NCBI GenBank assembly: GCA_903865935.1
Contig: CAIPLT010000016.1
Coordinates: 1 to 43,315, forward strand
Direction: 5' to 3'
Source: Caldifarciminota bacterium
GTDB taxonomy: Bacteria; Hydrothermota; Tepidihabitantia; Tepidihabitantales; CAIPLT01
Length of the DNA stretch: 43,315 nucleotides
A program made the position numbers and the translations under genes. Shown here one piece after another: positions 34,217 through 43,073 of the stretch (the stretch's first letter is position 1; each line of letters begins with the position of its first letter). The notes under the pieces were generated by a model that saw only the letters and a program-made list of their open reading frames with translations, was not told the origin of the DNA and made no database searches.

Positions 34217-35515
34217 ATGAGAAATGCTAAAAATGTTTTCGCAATATTTCTAATTTTTACGAGTCTGGTATTCGCTACTACCTATCACGGTTCAGCAATT
34301 AAGATGTCGAGCCCCAGCAACTGGAAAGGGTGGGTTGTGGCAATCGATACCGGCGTTGTATTACACACCCCCGATAGCGGTCTGAATTGGATTAATCAAA
34401 GCTTTCTAACATCACGATATTTCTGGGATGTTTTCTTTCTTGATACATTAAAAGGCTGGATTGGAACCGACCAGGGTTTTATCTATTATACCGATGATGG
34501 TGGCGCGACTTGGTCCACTCAAACTATGGGTATATCCAAATATGCAGCAAGAATTACCTTTATCGATGATAATTATGGCTGGGTAGCGTGTGGAGGTGCC
34601 ATATTAGGCCAAACAATTGATGGCGGTCAGCAATGGAATCAAATAATTCTTCATAATCCACCATTTAATGTTGATACTGTGGATTTGTATGACATATCAT
34701 TCGTGACACAAAGTAAAGGGTGGTTTTGTTGCGGACGATACCCTGAAGTTATTGTAGGAGATACCTGGTTTAGAGGCGGACAAGGATATATCGCCAAGTC
34801 AACTAATGGTGGTGATTCGTGGCAACTACAGAAAAGAGATAGTGTATATGACTTCTTTGGTTTAAGGTTCCTTGACACATTAAAAGGATTCGTTGCGGGT
34901 GGCAATGATCGAACAAATTCAGCCGTGATCATGAAAACCCTAAATGGTGGGCAAACATGGCAAGCAATCACAATCCCAAATCAGGCAAAATATCTAAGAG
35001 CTTTGGAGTTTGTTGGCAGAAAATATGCATGGGCGGTGGGAAGAAATGGCACGATAATTCATAGTAGTGATAGCGGCAGTACCTGGGTTCAACAACAAAG
35101 CAATGTCGATACAACTCTTTTTGATGTGAACTTTGCGGATAGCCTGCATGGTCTTGTTGCCGGCAACGACTGCGTGCTCTACACCAATAATGGTGGCGCT
35201 CTTTGGCAACAAGCAACGATCGGTATCGAGGAAATCAATTATATTAACAACATTAATCCAAAACTTAAAATGACAGTGTCACCTAATCCATTTCATCGTC
35301 AGACCTTATTCCATATTCAAAGTACAAATGCTCACCCATATAATATAAAAATTTATAATCTAAATGGTGTATTGATAAAATCATTTAACCAAAATCAACC
35401 TCCAATATGGGACGGAACCGACAACAATGGAAAACATGTATCATCCGGTGTATATTTCAGCGCAATAAATATCAACCAGCGAACTACTATTATACCAGTA
35501 GTATATCAGAAATAG
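34217..35515 (+). CDS. Secreted Ycf48/BNR-repeat protein with sorting tail
   Basis: 432 residues from the ATG at 34217, chosen because AAGGAG sits nine bases before it; an ATG 18 bases earlier overlaps that site. The signal peptide ends FATT. Repeats of the Ycf48/Asp-box type follow, forming a beta-propeller: STNGGDSW, TLNGGQTW, SSDSGSTW and TNNGGALW, with intervening GWVA or GFVAG strands. The C-terminal tail has VSPNPFH and WDGTDNNGKHVSSGVYF. It is probably a surface or secreted binding protein. It lies between two paralogous C25-type genes. Glycosidase activity is not supported, since only the propeller is seen. Confidence 0.85.
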   Translation: MRNAKNVFAIFLIFTSLVFATTYHGSAIKMSSPSNWKGWVVAIDTGVVLHTPDSGLNWINQSFLTSRYFWDVFFLDTLKGWIGTDQGFIYYTDDGGATWSTQTMGISKYAARITFIDDNYGWVACGGAILGQTIDGGQQWNQIILHNPPFNVDTVDLYDISFVTQSKGWFCCGRYPEVIVGDTWFRGGQGYIAKSTNGGDSWQLQKRDSVYDFFGLRFLDTLKGFVAGGNDRTNSAVIMKTLNGGQTWQAITIPNQAKYLRALEFVGRKYAWAVGRNGTIIHSSDSGSTWVQQQSNVDTTLFDVNFADSLHGLVAGNDCVLYTNNGGALWQQATIGIEEINYINNINPKLKMTVSPNPFHRQTLFHIQSTNAHPYNIKIYNLNGVLIKSFNQNQPPIWDGTDNNGKHVSSGVYFSAININQRTTIIPVVYQK

Positions 35516-35524
35516 GACATTAAA

Positions 35525-38500
35525 ATGAAAATAAAATTTTTATTTTTATTGGTATCAATAACATCCATTATCAATATCACATTCGCAACAATCGGCGCGA
35601 GATATATAATTATTTGTCCCGACAGTTATATTCAATCGCTACAGCCATTAGCTGACTGGAAAACGAAAAAAGGTGTAAAAACGATAATTGCGCCTTTATC
35701 AGTAACCGGCAGTAGTGCAGCACAAATAAAAAATTATATACTCAACGGTTATAATAATTGGGATATCAGACCAGAATATATCCTGATAGCAGGATTGGGT
35801 ACTCTGGTACCATATTCTGGTAGTTCAGACGATTATTATGCTGATATTACCGGTAACTATCGAATTGAACTCAGTATTGGTCGCCTTCCTTTTACTACCA
35901 TTGATCAATGTAATCTTCATGTTGCAAAAATACTTGCGTACGAACGTACTCCATATATTGATGATACATTATGGTTCAAAAAGGGAACAATTATTGTAAG
36001 AGAAGATGGTTCATCGCCCCCGGACGATGTTTTCTGGGAGAATGCCCGATACATTGCCAATTTTTGGCAAAATTTTGGATATACTCAGGTTGACACTTTT
36101 TCAAGACTGCGTGGTCATACTAGTACGAATGTTATTAATTCAATCAATGATGGTCGGATGTTTGTTGTCTATCGTGGCGAAGCCGTAACAAACTGGTGGA
36201 CTCCCTTTGCAATTACACCAAGTAATTTGGCTAACGATAATAAAACGCCAGTCGTAGTGTCTGGAACATGTCAGACCATGTCAGTAAGTTCTGACGGTTA
36301 TCTGGGAAATGCATTTCTAAATGCTGGATCCGCTACAGCCCTAAAAGGTGGGGTGGCATATTTTGGAACGACGGTTGTCGCCAGTGGATCCAATCTTGGT
36401 TTAAACCGTGGGATAGTTACCAAAGGCTTTTTTCAGTCTATCTTTGGAGAAAGAACATTTACATTGGGTGACGCAGCAAAACGAGGTAAGTTCATTATTG
36501 ATTCAATACAACCACCAAGTTATACTACAACGCGGTATTCGGAGTGGGAACTTTTCGGTGATCCAGAATTACAGTTATGGACCAGTGCTCCGAAAAGAAT
36601 GGTTGCTATTTATGATTCCGTAATACCTGTCACACAAACCGATTTAATCGCGAATATTCAATCTGATGCGGGACTACCGATACAGGATGCATTGGTCTGT
36701 ATCAAGATGGATACAACCGTTTATTCATACGGATATACAAATCCACAAGGACAAATTAGATTACCAATGCAAACCAATGTAACCGGTGTAATGAGTGTTA
36801 CGGTTACCGCTCATAATTTTCGTCCATTTGAAGGGACGACAAGGATCATACCAGCAAATACCCCATATCTTGTCTACGACTCATGCTATATAAATGATTC
36901 ATTGGGCGGCAACAATGACCATAAAATTAATCCTGGTGAAAATATTCAATTAAGAATATTTCTGCAAAATAGTGGCGGCGCTCCTGCTTCCGGAGTTCAG
37001 GCAGTATTGAGGTCTTCTGACCAATTAGTGACAATTACGGATAGCATTCAGAGTTTCGGAACTATCTCGCAAGGGACGATCGCAGGCTCTCAGGGTCTCT
37101 ATCGCTTTTTAGTTAATCCGAACTGCTATAATAATTATCAATTGCATTTTCAACTCTTCGTACAGGATAATCAAGGGCATGACTGGACTCAACAAATTAC
37201 TATCCCAGTTTTTGCGGCCAAGCTAATTTTTGTTTCAGCTGCGATTAACGATTCTTTTCCGGGTGGGAATGGTAACGGGCGATTAGGTTCAATGGAAAAT
37301 GCAAAAGTCATAATTCAAATAAATAATACGGGCGAAAATCTATACCAAGCAACTGCGGCACTGAATTGCCAGAGTCAATATATTACCATTACCGACTCAC
37401 TAGCCAGTTTCGGTGATATTAGTGCCGGTGGAACGGGTAATAATATTTATGACCCGTTTGCTATCTCGACTAGTCCCAATTTACCAAAAAATTACCAACT
37501 GAATTTTACGGTAACGCTGAGTGGTCAAGGCGGAACATATACTTATCATGACAGTCTTGTATTCGGCGTCGTGACGGAAACCGGAAATTCAACTGATCCA
37601 AGCGGTCCCGATGCATATGGTTATTGGGCGTATGATAATACCGATACTTTGTCTGGTCGAGCTCCGAGCTATAATTGGTTTGAAATTGGACCAAGCGGTT
37701 TCGGTTCACTTATTGACTCAATAACGAATAGAGACGCCGCGGTGGTGACTTTACCTCTGCCGTTCACATTTCGCTATTATGGACAGAATTACGATTCAAT
37801 ATCCGTCTGTTGTAATGGTTTCTTGGCAATGGGAAGAACCAGTTATCGTTTAGGAACTAACTCGGGAATACCGGATACCGCCGGTCCGGCGGCAATGATT
37901 TCCCCATTTTGGTGTGATTTGAATGCTAATGAAAATACGAATCCGGCTGGCGCGGGTGATATCTATCAGTATTATGACTCGTCGAATCATCGGTGGATTG
38001 TCGAATTTTACGGTATTGCGCACTACGGTCAAACCAATATCCGAGAGACATTCCAAACAATTATCTTGGACCCTGTATATTATCCAACGCAGACTGGCGA
38101 TGGCGAAATAATATTTATGTACAATACGGTAGCCGACCCGGCAGTTGCGACCGTGGGCATCGAAAACCAAACCCAGACACGCGGTATACAATATGTTTAT
38201 AATAATAACTACAATCCGACGGCCGCCGTCTTGGCGAATGGAAGAGCAATAAAGTTCAGCACACAAACGCCGACCAATTTCCAAAGTCCCTGGATTGTAT
38301 TAACTCGAGCAACGTATTCTGATTCAATTGGTGGTAACAATAATGGAATCCCTGAGCCCGGTGAAACAATTCGACTAATAACCTATCTGCGCAACAGCGG
38401 TTCAATTCAAGCACAAAATGTTTTAGTGACATTAAGAAGTCTTGATGGAAATGTTATCGTGACCGATTCGATTAGGGATTTCGGGAATATCGCTCAGGGT

Positions 38501-38953
38501 GGCGAAGTAAACAATCAAACCAATCCTTACCTATTCAACATTATCGCCAATCCGACGGATACAATTCTTGATTTTGTTCTCCAGGTTCAAGCGCAAAATT
38601 ATTCAAGCATCCAGTACTTTTCAATCGGCATGCAGCGGCATCCGGGTATTGAAGATAATTTCGAAGCAAATATAAAAAATTTCGTTTTAAAACAGAATCG
38701 TCCTAATCCCTTTAAATATTATACTACCATTGAATATTCACTACCGATAAGCCAACATGTGGAACTAAAAGTTTATAATTCTCTCGGACGTGTTGTTAAA
38801 ACACTTGTTGCAAAAGACCAATCAAGCGGTATCTATCAGGTTATCTGGGATAAAAAAGACGAGATGCAGCACAATGTGTCTGCTGGCATATATTATTGTG
38901 TTTTTTCGTGTTCGCAAAATTATAAAATAACGAAGAAAATGGTTTTAGACTAA
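35525..38953 (+). CDS. Gingipain-like C25-family protein with sorting tail (2)
   Basis: 1142 residues, a paralogue of the protein at 30560-34189 but without its long propeptide region. Signal peptide ends TFA. The caspase-like fold begins at once (RYIIICPDSYIQSLQPLADWKTKKGVKT) and ends LFGDPELQLW. The Cys candidate is in VVSGTCQTMS (about 249). The canonical His site reads VVYRGEAV (about 217), again without histidine. Three Ig-like domains share 'sIGGNNNGIPEPGETI...' type openings. The shared GPDAYGYWAYDNTD beta-sandwich follows, then NRPNPFKYYT and SAGIYYCVF as the sorting tail. AGGA precedes the start. The stop TAA directly abuts the ATG of the carboxypeptidase gene. Confidence 0.82.
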   Translation: MKIKFLFLLVSITSIINITFATIGARYIIICPDSYIQSLQPLADWKTKKGVKTIIAPLSVTGSSAAQIKNYILNGYNNWDIRPEYILIAGLGTLVPYSGSSDDYYADITGNYRIELSIGRLPFTTIDQCNLHVAKILAYERTPYIDDTLWFKKGTIIVREDGSSPPDDVFWENARYIANFWQNFGYTQVDTFSRLRGHTSTNVINSINDGRMFVVYRGEAVTNWWTPFAITPSNLANDNKTPVVVSGTCQTMSVSSDGYLGNAFLNAGSATALKGGVAYFGTTVVASGSNLGLNRGIVTKGFFQSIFGERTFTLGDAAKRGKFIIDSIQPPSYTTTRYSEWELFGDPELQLWTSAPKRMVAIYDSVIPVTQTDLIANIQSDAGLPIQDALVCIKMDTTVYSYGYTNPQGQIRLPMQTNVTGVMSVTVTAHNFRPFEGTTRIIPANTPYLVYDSCYINDSLGGNNDHKINPGENIQLRIFLQNSGGAPASGVQAVLRSSDQLVTITDSIQSFGTISQGTIAGSQGLYRFLVNPNCYNNYQLHFQLFVQDNQGHDWTQQITIPVFAAKLIFVSAAINDSFPGGNGNGRLGSMENAKVIIQINNTGENLYQATAALNCQSQYITITDSLASFGDISAGGTGNNIYDPFAISTSPNLPKNYQLNFTVTLSGQGGTYTYHDSLVFGVVTETGNSTDPSGPDAYGYWAYDNTDTLSGRAPSYNWFEIGPSGFGSLIDSITNRDAAVVTLPLPFTFRYYGQNYDSISVCCNGFLAMGRTSYRLGTNSGIPDTAGPAAMISPFWCDLNANENTNPAGAGDIYQYYDSSNHRWIVEFYGIAHYGQTNIRETFQTIILDPVYYPTQTGDGEIIFMYNTVADPAVATVGIENQTQTRGIQYVYNNNYNPTAAVLANGRAIKFSTQTPTNFQSPWIVLTRATYSDSIGGNNNGIPEPGETIRLITYLRNSGSIQAQNVLVTLRSLDGNVIVTDSIRDFGNIAQGGEVNNQTNPYLFNIIANPTDTILDFVLQVQAQNYSSIQYFSIGMQRHPGIEDNFEANIKNFVLKQNRPNPFKYYTTIEYSLPISQHVELKVYNSLGRVVKTLVAKDQSSGIYQVIWDKKDEMQHNVSAGIYYCVFSCSQNYKITKKMVLD

Positions 38954-40513
38954 ATGAAATCCAGTCCGCTCTTAATCATCATCGGGTTATTGGTAATCAA
39001 TCTAATTATCAATCAACCGACAAATGCGATCGACCCCAGATTTCATACATATGGCGAAATGATTGATGAACTCAGATATGTTTCGCTAAGGCACCCCGAT
39101 ATTACTCGCATCTTTATAATCGGTTATACAACTACAAATCATCTGCCGATATTAGCGATGAAAATATCGGACAATCCTCAGATTAACGAAGATGAGCCAA
39201 AATTGCTTTATAATGGTATGCACCATGCTTGCGAGCTTATCGGTCCGGAAATATGTCTATATATGATTAATGATTTAGTAACAAAGTATGGAAATGATTC
39301 ATTTATCACCTCCGCAATAAATAATAGTGAAATATGGGTAGTCCCGATGGTTAATCCGGATGGTAATTATATTGACCGAGCACAAATTGATACCTTCTGG
39401 CGGAAGAATTGCCGTGATAATAATGGCAATGGGATATGGGACCCCGGTGATGGGGTTGATTTGAATCGCAATTACGATTTTGCCTGGTCAAATGGTAATC
39501 CTGACCCGAACAGCCGTGAATATCACGGTCCTTATCCGTTTTCTGAAAATGAAACACAAGCAATCCGCGATTTGTGCTTAAGCAAAAAATTTTTGTTTGA
39601 TATTTGTTATCATAGCAGTAAAGAACTGTGGGAAGGTGAAGCGCTCTATTTTCCTTGGCGATGGGGCAATGTATTTTCACCGGATAATGCATGTATTAAA
39701 CCGATTGCCGAAAGCACTGCTTATCGGATTATCAATGATGCCGGGTCCGGAACTTATTATGCAATATTCGGTCAGGCTGCCGATGGTGGTTTAGCTCGGA
39801 ACTGGATGTATTATGCGGCTGGAATATTTTCATTTACCATCGAAGTCAGTCACACATATTTCCCTCCTAGTTATCGCGTTGATTCAATATGCCAAAGAAA
39901 TTTAGCCGGTGCTTACTATTTATTACAGCGTACTTTTGGCAGTCAAATCACTGGACACGTGACTGATTCTTTAACTAATCAACCATTAGTAGCAGAAATA
40001 CAAATTCTACAAGCCTATGCTCCACCTGAAACCATTGCGCCTCGAACATCTGATTCAGCATATGGAAGATTTTATCGATTGCTGTCGCCGGGCAATTATA
40101 CAGTCAAAATACTAAAACTTGGATATGCAACTGAATCAATTCCCAACATCAGTGTTATCGCAGGTCACCCGACGGACTTAGAAATTAAATTAACACTGAA
40201 TCATATTAATGAAGATAGGATAATACCGATTAATCCGAACAATATGAATTTTCAGGTTCTGCCATCAATTACGAATAGCGATAATAAAATTGAATTTATG
40301 CTGGATAGTGAAAGCAATGTAAACATCAACATCTTTTCGCAAAATGGTCGATTAATCAAGACGATAATTAACAAAATGGTTCCTGCCGGCGCTTATTCCT
40401 TTTCGTGGAACTATAAAGATAAAAATGGTAAAAAGGTCAATGACGGTGTTTATTTCTTAAAATTAAAAACCGACCATTTCGAACAAACCAAGAAACTTGT
40501 TTTAACCAATTAA
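38954..40513 (+). CDS. Secreted M14-family zinc carboxypeptidase
   Basis: 519 residues with a signal peptide (1-25). The M14 catalytic domain spans about 28-330. Zinc ligands fit H91-x-x-E94 in [11 protein letters not shown] and H220 in CYHSSKE. Substrate-binding NR is in VDLNRNYDF (168-176), and catalytic glutamate E297 is in FTIEVSH, so the active site is complete. A carboxypeptidase-regulatory-like beta domain follows ([18 protein letters not shown] ... DLEIKLTL, about 335-415), then a sorting tail ([22 protein letters not shown]). It is last in the pgs operon. Cleavage of surface proteins is the plain expectation; action on a glutamate polymer is only a possibility from context. Its end overlaps the convergent Nudix gene by 12 bases. 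Confidence 0.9.
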   Translation: MKSSPLLIIIGLLVINLIINQPTNAIDPRFHTYGEMIDELRYVSLRHPDITRIFIIGYTTTNHLPILAMKISDNPQINEDEPKLLYNGMHHACELIGPEICLYMINDLVTKYGNDSFITSAINNSEIWVVPMVNPDGNYIDRAQIDTFWRKNCRDNNGNGIWDPGDGVDLNRNYDFAWSNGNPDPNSREYHGPYPFSENETQAIRDLCLSKKFLFDICYHSSKELWEGEALYFPWRWGNVFSPDNACIKPIAESTAYRIINDAGSGTYYAIFGQAADGGLARNWMYYAAGIFSFTIEVSHTYFPPSYRVDSICQRNLAGAYYLLQRTFGSQITGHVTDSLTNQPLVAEIQILQAYAPPETIAPRTSDSAYGRFYRLLSPGNYTVKILKLGYATESIPNISVIAGHPTDLEIKLTLNHINEDRIIPINPNNMNFQVLPSITNSDNKIEFMLDSESNVNINIFSQNGRLIKTIINKMVPAGAYSFSWNYKDKNGKKVNDGVYFLKLKTDHFEQTKKLVLTN

Positions 40514-40897
40514 TTCTTTTCTGTAATCTTCAAGAATTTGCCGGTGGTCAAATGCAAGTTCTTGTGGCACATTATCCAAAGAATACAATTTTAAATCAGC
40601 CGCATCATCTGCCGCTTTGGGTATACCAATACCTTTAGCAATAAATACAACAGAAATCGTATGGCCTCTTGGGTCACGTTTTGGATCAGAATAAACATGA
40701 AACTGTCTCAGATTGACTAAATCTAATCCGGTTTCCTCTTTAGATTCTCTTATTGCAGTATTCTCGACCGTTTCTCCAAGCTCAACAAATCCGCCGGGTA
40801 ATGCCCAACCGTATGGAGGATTTTTTCGTTTGATAAGTATTATTTTCGAATCAACCTCTATAATTATATCAACGGCCAAACCTGGTTGTTTGTACAT
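40502..40897 (-). CDS. Nudix hydrolase (ADP-ribose pyrophosphatase-like)
   Basis: 131 residues. The Nudix box GX5EX7REUXEEXGU is complete: [14 protein letters not shown], then RESKEETGL (about 37-59), in the AllPGGFVE context. Small Nudix enzymes of this kind split ADP-ribose or related nucleoside diphosphates; the exact substrate cannot be told. It is the last gene of a rocD-rfbD-nudix operon on the minus strand, six bases after the reductase. It meets the plus-strand carboxypeptidase gene tail to tail with a 12-base overlap. Confidence 0.9.
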   Translation of the reverse strand: MYKQPGLAVDIIIEVDSKIILIKRKNPPYGWALPGGFVELGETVENTAIRESKEETGLDLVNLRQFHVYSDPKRDPRGHTISVVFIAKGIGIPKAADDAADLKLYSLDNVPQELAFDHRQILEDYRKELIG

Positions 40898-40903
40898 GTT
40901 TTG

Positions 40904-41755
40904 CTATTGTATAAGGTTCAATTCTTTCAGATAATCTTTTAACGCTTCCTGCCATGGTCGCAGTGATTGTTTGAAAATAGTTTTATAATTAAAATTTTCC
41001 AACGCCGAATAAGATGGACGTTTTGCGGCTCGATTTATTTTATCACTCGTAATTGGTAAGATTTTATTCTTCAGTCCGGCTTCTTTAATAATTGCGCCGG
41101 CCAATTCATACCATGAACATTTACCCGAATTAGTCAGATGGTAAATACCAAAGTGCTCGCTGTTTGCGATGTTATACAAATGCCTGCATAAATCTTTTGT
41201 ATAAGTCGGTGAACCAATTTGGTCCGAGACTATTTCCAATGTGTCCTTTTCTTTAGCGATATTGATAATTGTTGAAACAAAATTTTTTCCATTCCTTCCA
41301 TATAACCATGACGTGCGAATAATAAAATATTTTTTTGAATGTTGAATAATCGCTTTTTCGCCGAGTAATTTGGTAAGTCCATAATAATTTATGGGGTTTG
41401 GTTTGTCTGACTCCAAATAATCGATACCTTTTTTACCGTCAAAAACATAGTCGGTGCTCATATACAACAGTTTTGATTTAGACTCTTTAGCGGCTAAAGC
41501 CAATGTCCAGGTTCCCTGGGTATTTATCGCATATGCTTTTGCTTTATCATTTTCCGCTGTGTCCACATCCGTATACGCAGCAAAGTGAAAAATTATATTC
41601 GGTTTTTCTTTTTTTATCGTATTTATCGTTTTATCGACATTGGTAATATCCATTTCTGGCAGGTCCCATTTGATTAATTCAATCTCTTTGCCGCGAAGAA
41701 AATCGCAAAAATCAGTACCCAGCATTCCATTTGCACCGATGACTGCAATTTTCAC
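40904..41755 (-). CDS. rfbD: dTDP-4-dehydrorhamnose reductase-like protein (RmlD family)
   Basis: 283-residue short-chain dehydrogenase of the RmlD family, which makes dTDP-L-rhamnose for cell-surface sugars. Seen: AVIGANGMLGTDF (NAD(P) loop), YMSTDYVFDGKKG, YYGLTKLLGE with the catalytic Y-x3-K, FIIRTSWLYGRNGKNFV and QIGSPTYTKDLCRHL, all typical. No other rhamnose genes (rmlA/B/C) are in the window, so methionine adenosyltransferase beta-like or other sugar reductase roles remain possible. It lies ten bases after the aminotransferase and is likely co-transcribed with it. Confidence 0.85.
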   Translation of the reverse strand: MKIAVIGANGMLGTDFCDFLRGKEIELIKWDLPEMDITNVDKTINTIKKEKPNIIFHFAAYTDVDTAENDKAKAYAINTQGTWTLALAAKESKSKLLYMSTDYVFDGKKGIDYLESDKPNPINYYGLTKLLGEKAIIQHSKKYFIIRTSWLYGRNGKNFVSTIINIAKEKDTLEIVSDQIGSPTYTKDLCRHLYNIANSEHFGIYHLTNSGKCSWYELAGAIIKEAGLKNKILPITSDKINRAAKRPSYSALENFNYKTIFKQSLRPWQEALKDYLKELNLIQ

Positions 41756-41765
41756 TATAGAATTA

Positions 41766-42965
41766 TTATTTTAAGATTTTTTTTATCTTACTTAACGCCC
41801 AGTCAATATCGTCTTTTCTGATAACTAATGGTGGGGCAAATCGTATTACATAATCGTGGGTTTCTTTGGCTAAAATCCCTTCCGCCATTAACCGTTCACA
41901 AAATGGCCTGGCTTTGCCTGCTTCTTTTTTAATTTCAACTCCGATTAGCAGACCTTTCCCTCGAACATTTTTGACATACGGTGAATTAATTGCTCGTAAC
42001 TGATTCATAAAATAGTCACCAAGCTGCTTGGCATTGTCGGCTAACTTTTCCTCGATAATTACCTCCAAAGCTGATTTACCAATTGCACACGCCATTGGAT
42101 TACCGCCAAAAGTTGAACCATGGTCACCGGGCGTAAAAACGTCCATAATATTATTATTGGCGCAAACCGCCGATACCGGGTAAAACCCTCCGCCCAGAGC
42201 TTTACCTAATATTAAGACATCGGGTACCGCATCTTCATATTCATAGGCGAACAATTTGCCGGTTCTCCCCAATCCGGTCTGAATTTCGTCCAGCATAAAA
42301 AGAACATTTTCCTTATGACAGATATCAGCTGCATGTTTTAAATAAAGATCATCGGGAACTAGCACACCACCTTCGCCTTGAATCGGTTCAACCAGAAAAC
42401 CGACGGTATTGGATGTAATTGCTTTCTTTAATGCATCTATATCATTATACGGAATAATCTTAAATCCCGGCGTGTACGGACCGAATCCAAAGCGATATTG
42501 CTCTTCTGATGAAAAACTTATTATAGTTGTTGTTCGTCCATGGAAATTATTTTCACAAACGATAATTTCCGCACTATTTTCTTTAACTTTCTTTTGCAGG
42601 TATCCCCATTTACGTGCCGCTTTTATTGCGGTCTCCACTGCTTCCGCGCCGGTATTCATCAATAAAACCTTATCTTTTTTTGTGATTTCACAAACGTATT
42701 TACAGAAAACACCAAACTGGTCATTATGAAATGCCCGTGAGGTCAGCGTCAGTTTCTCAACCTGCTCTTTCACTGTTTTTACTATTTTTGCATTGCAGTG
42801 ACCTTGATTCAGAGCTGAGTAAGATGACAACATATCCAGGTATCGCTTGCCTTCAACATCATATACCCAAATACCATCACCTCGGCATAATACAACCGGT
42901 AATGGATTATAGTTTTTCGCACTATAATTCATTGATAAATTTATCAGTTCGTCACTCTTATTCAT
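41766..42965 (-). CDS. rocD: Ornithine--oxo-acid aminotransferase-like class III PLP enzyme
   Basis: 399 residues. A fold-type I, class III aminotransferase: VLLMNTGAEAVETAIKAARKWGY, NNFHGRTTTIISFS, EPIQGEGGVLVPDDLYL, LDEIQTGLGRTGKLFAYE, and the PLP lysine in LILGKALGGGFYPVSAV. Residues YDVEGKRYLDMLSSYSALNQGHCNAKIV near the start are close to RocD, which converts ornithine and 2-oxoglutarate to glutamate semialdehyde and glutamate. Acetylornithine or related aminotransferases cannot be fully excluded. It is first in an operon with rfbD and the Nudix gene; a -10-like TATAAT lies at 43005-43010. The divergent rplF promoter shares its upstream spacer. Confidence 0.87.
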   Translation of the reverse strand: MNKSDELINLSMNYSAKNYNPLPVVLCRGDGIWVYDVEGKRYLDMLSSYSALNQGHCNAKIVKTVKEQVEKLTLTSRAFHNDQFGVFCKYVCEITKKDKVLLMNTGAEAVETAIKAARKWGYLQKKVKENSAEIIVCENNFHGRTTTIISFSSEEQYRFGFGPYTPGFKIIPYNDIDALKKAITSNTVGFLVEPIQGEGGVLVPDDLYLKHAADICHKENVLFMLDEIQTGLGRTGKLFAYEYEDAVPDVLILGKALGGGFYPVSAVCANNNIMDVFTPGDHGSTFGGNPMACAIGKSALEVIIEEKLADNAKQLGDYFMNQLRAINSPYVKNVRGKGLLIGVEIKKEAGKARPFCERLMAEGILAKETHDYVIRFAPPLVIRKDDIDWALSKIKKILK

Positions 42966-43013
42966 GATTATGTTCTTATAATTATGTTAAGTTATTGTAA
43001 TTAAATTATACGA

Positions 43014-43045
43014 TTCGTCAACTAATATTTTGACCACTTGACGAA
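43014..43045. promoter_or_regulatory. Inverted repeat TTCGTCAA/TTGACGAA between rocD and rplF
   Basis: Two perfect eight-base arms (43014-43021 and 43038-43045) separated by 16 bases. The right arm contains the rplF -35 box and the left arm lies just upstream of the rocD -10-like TATAAT. A regulator bound here could affect both genes; this is an inference. Confidence 0.3.
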
Positions 43046-43065
43046 CTCTTTATTTTGTGTATAAT
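43038..43065 (+). promoter_or_regulatory. rplF promoter (leaderless type)
   Basis: -35 TTGACG (43038-43043), 16-base spacer, -10 TATAAT (43060-43065), and only eight bases to the ATG at 43074. There is no Shine-Dalgarno. Confidence 0.75.
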
Positions 43066-43073
43066 TATTTCTT

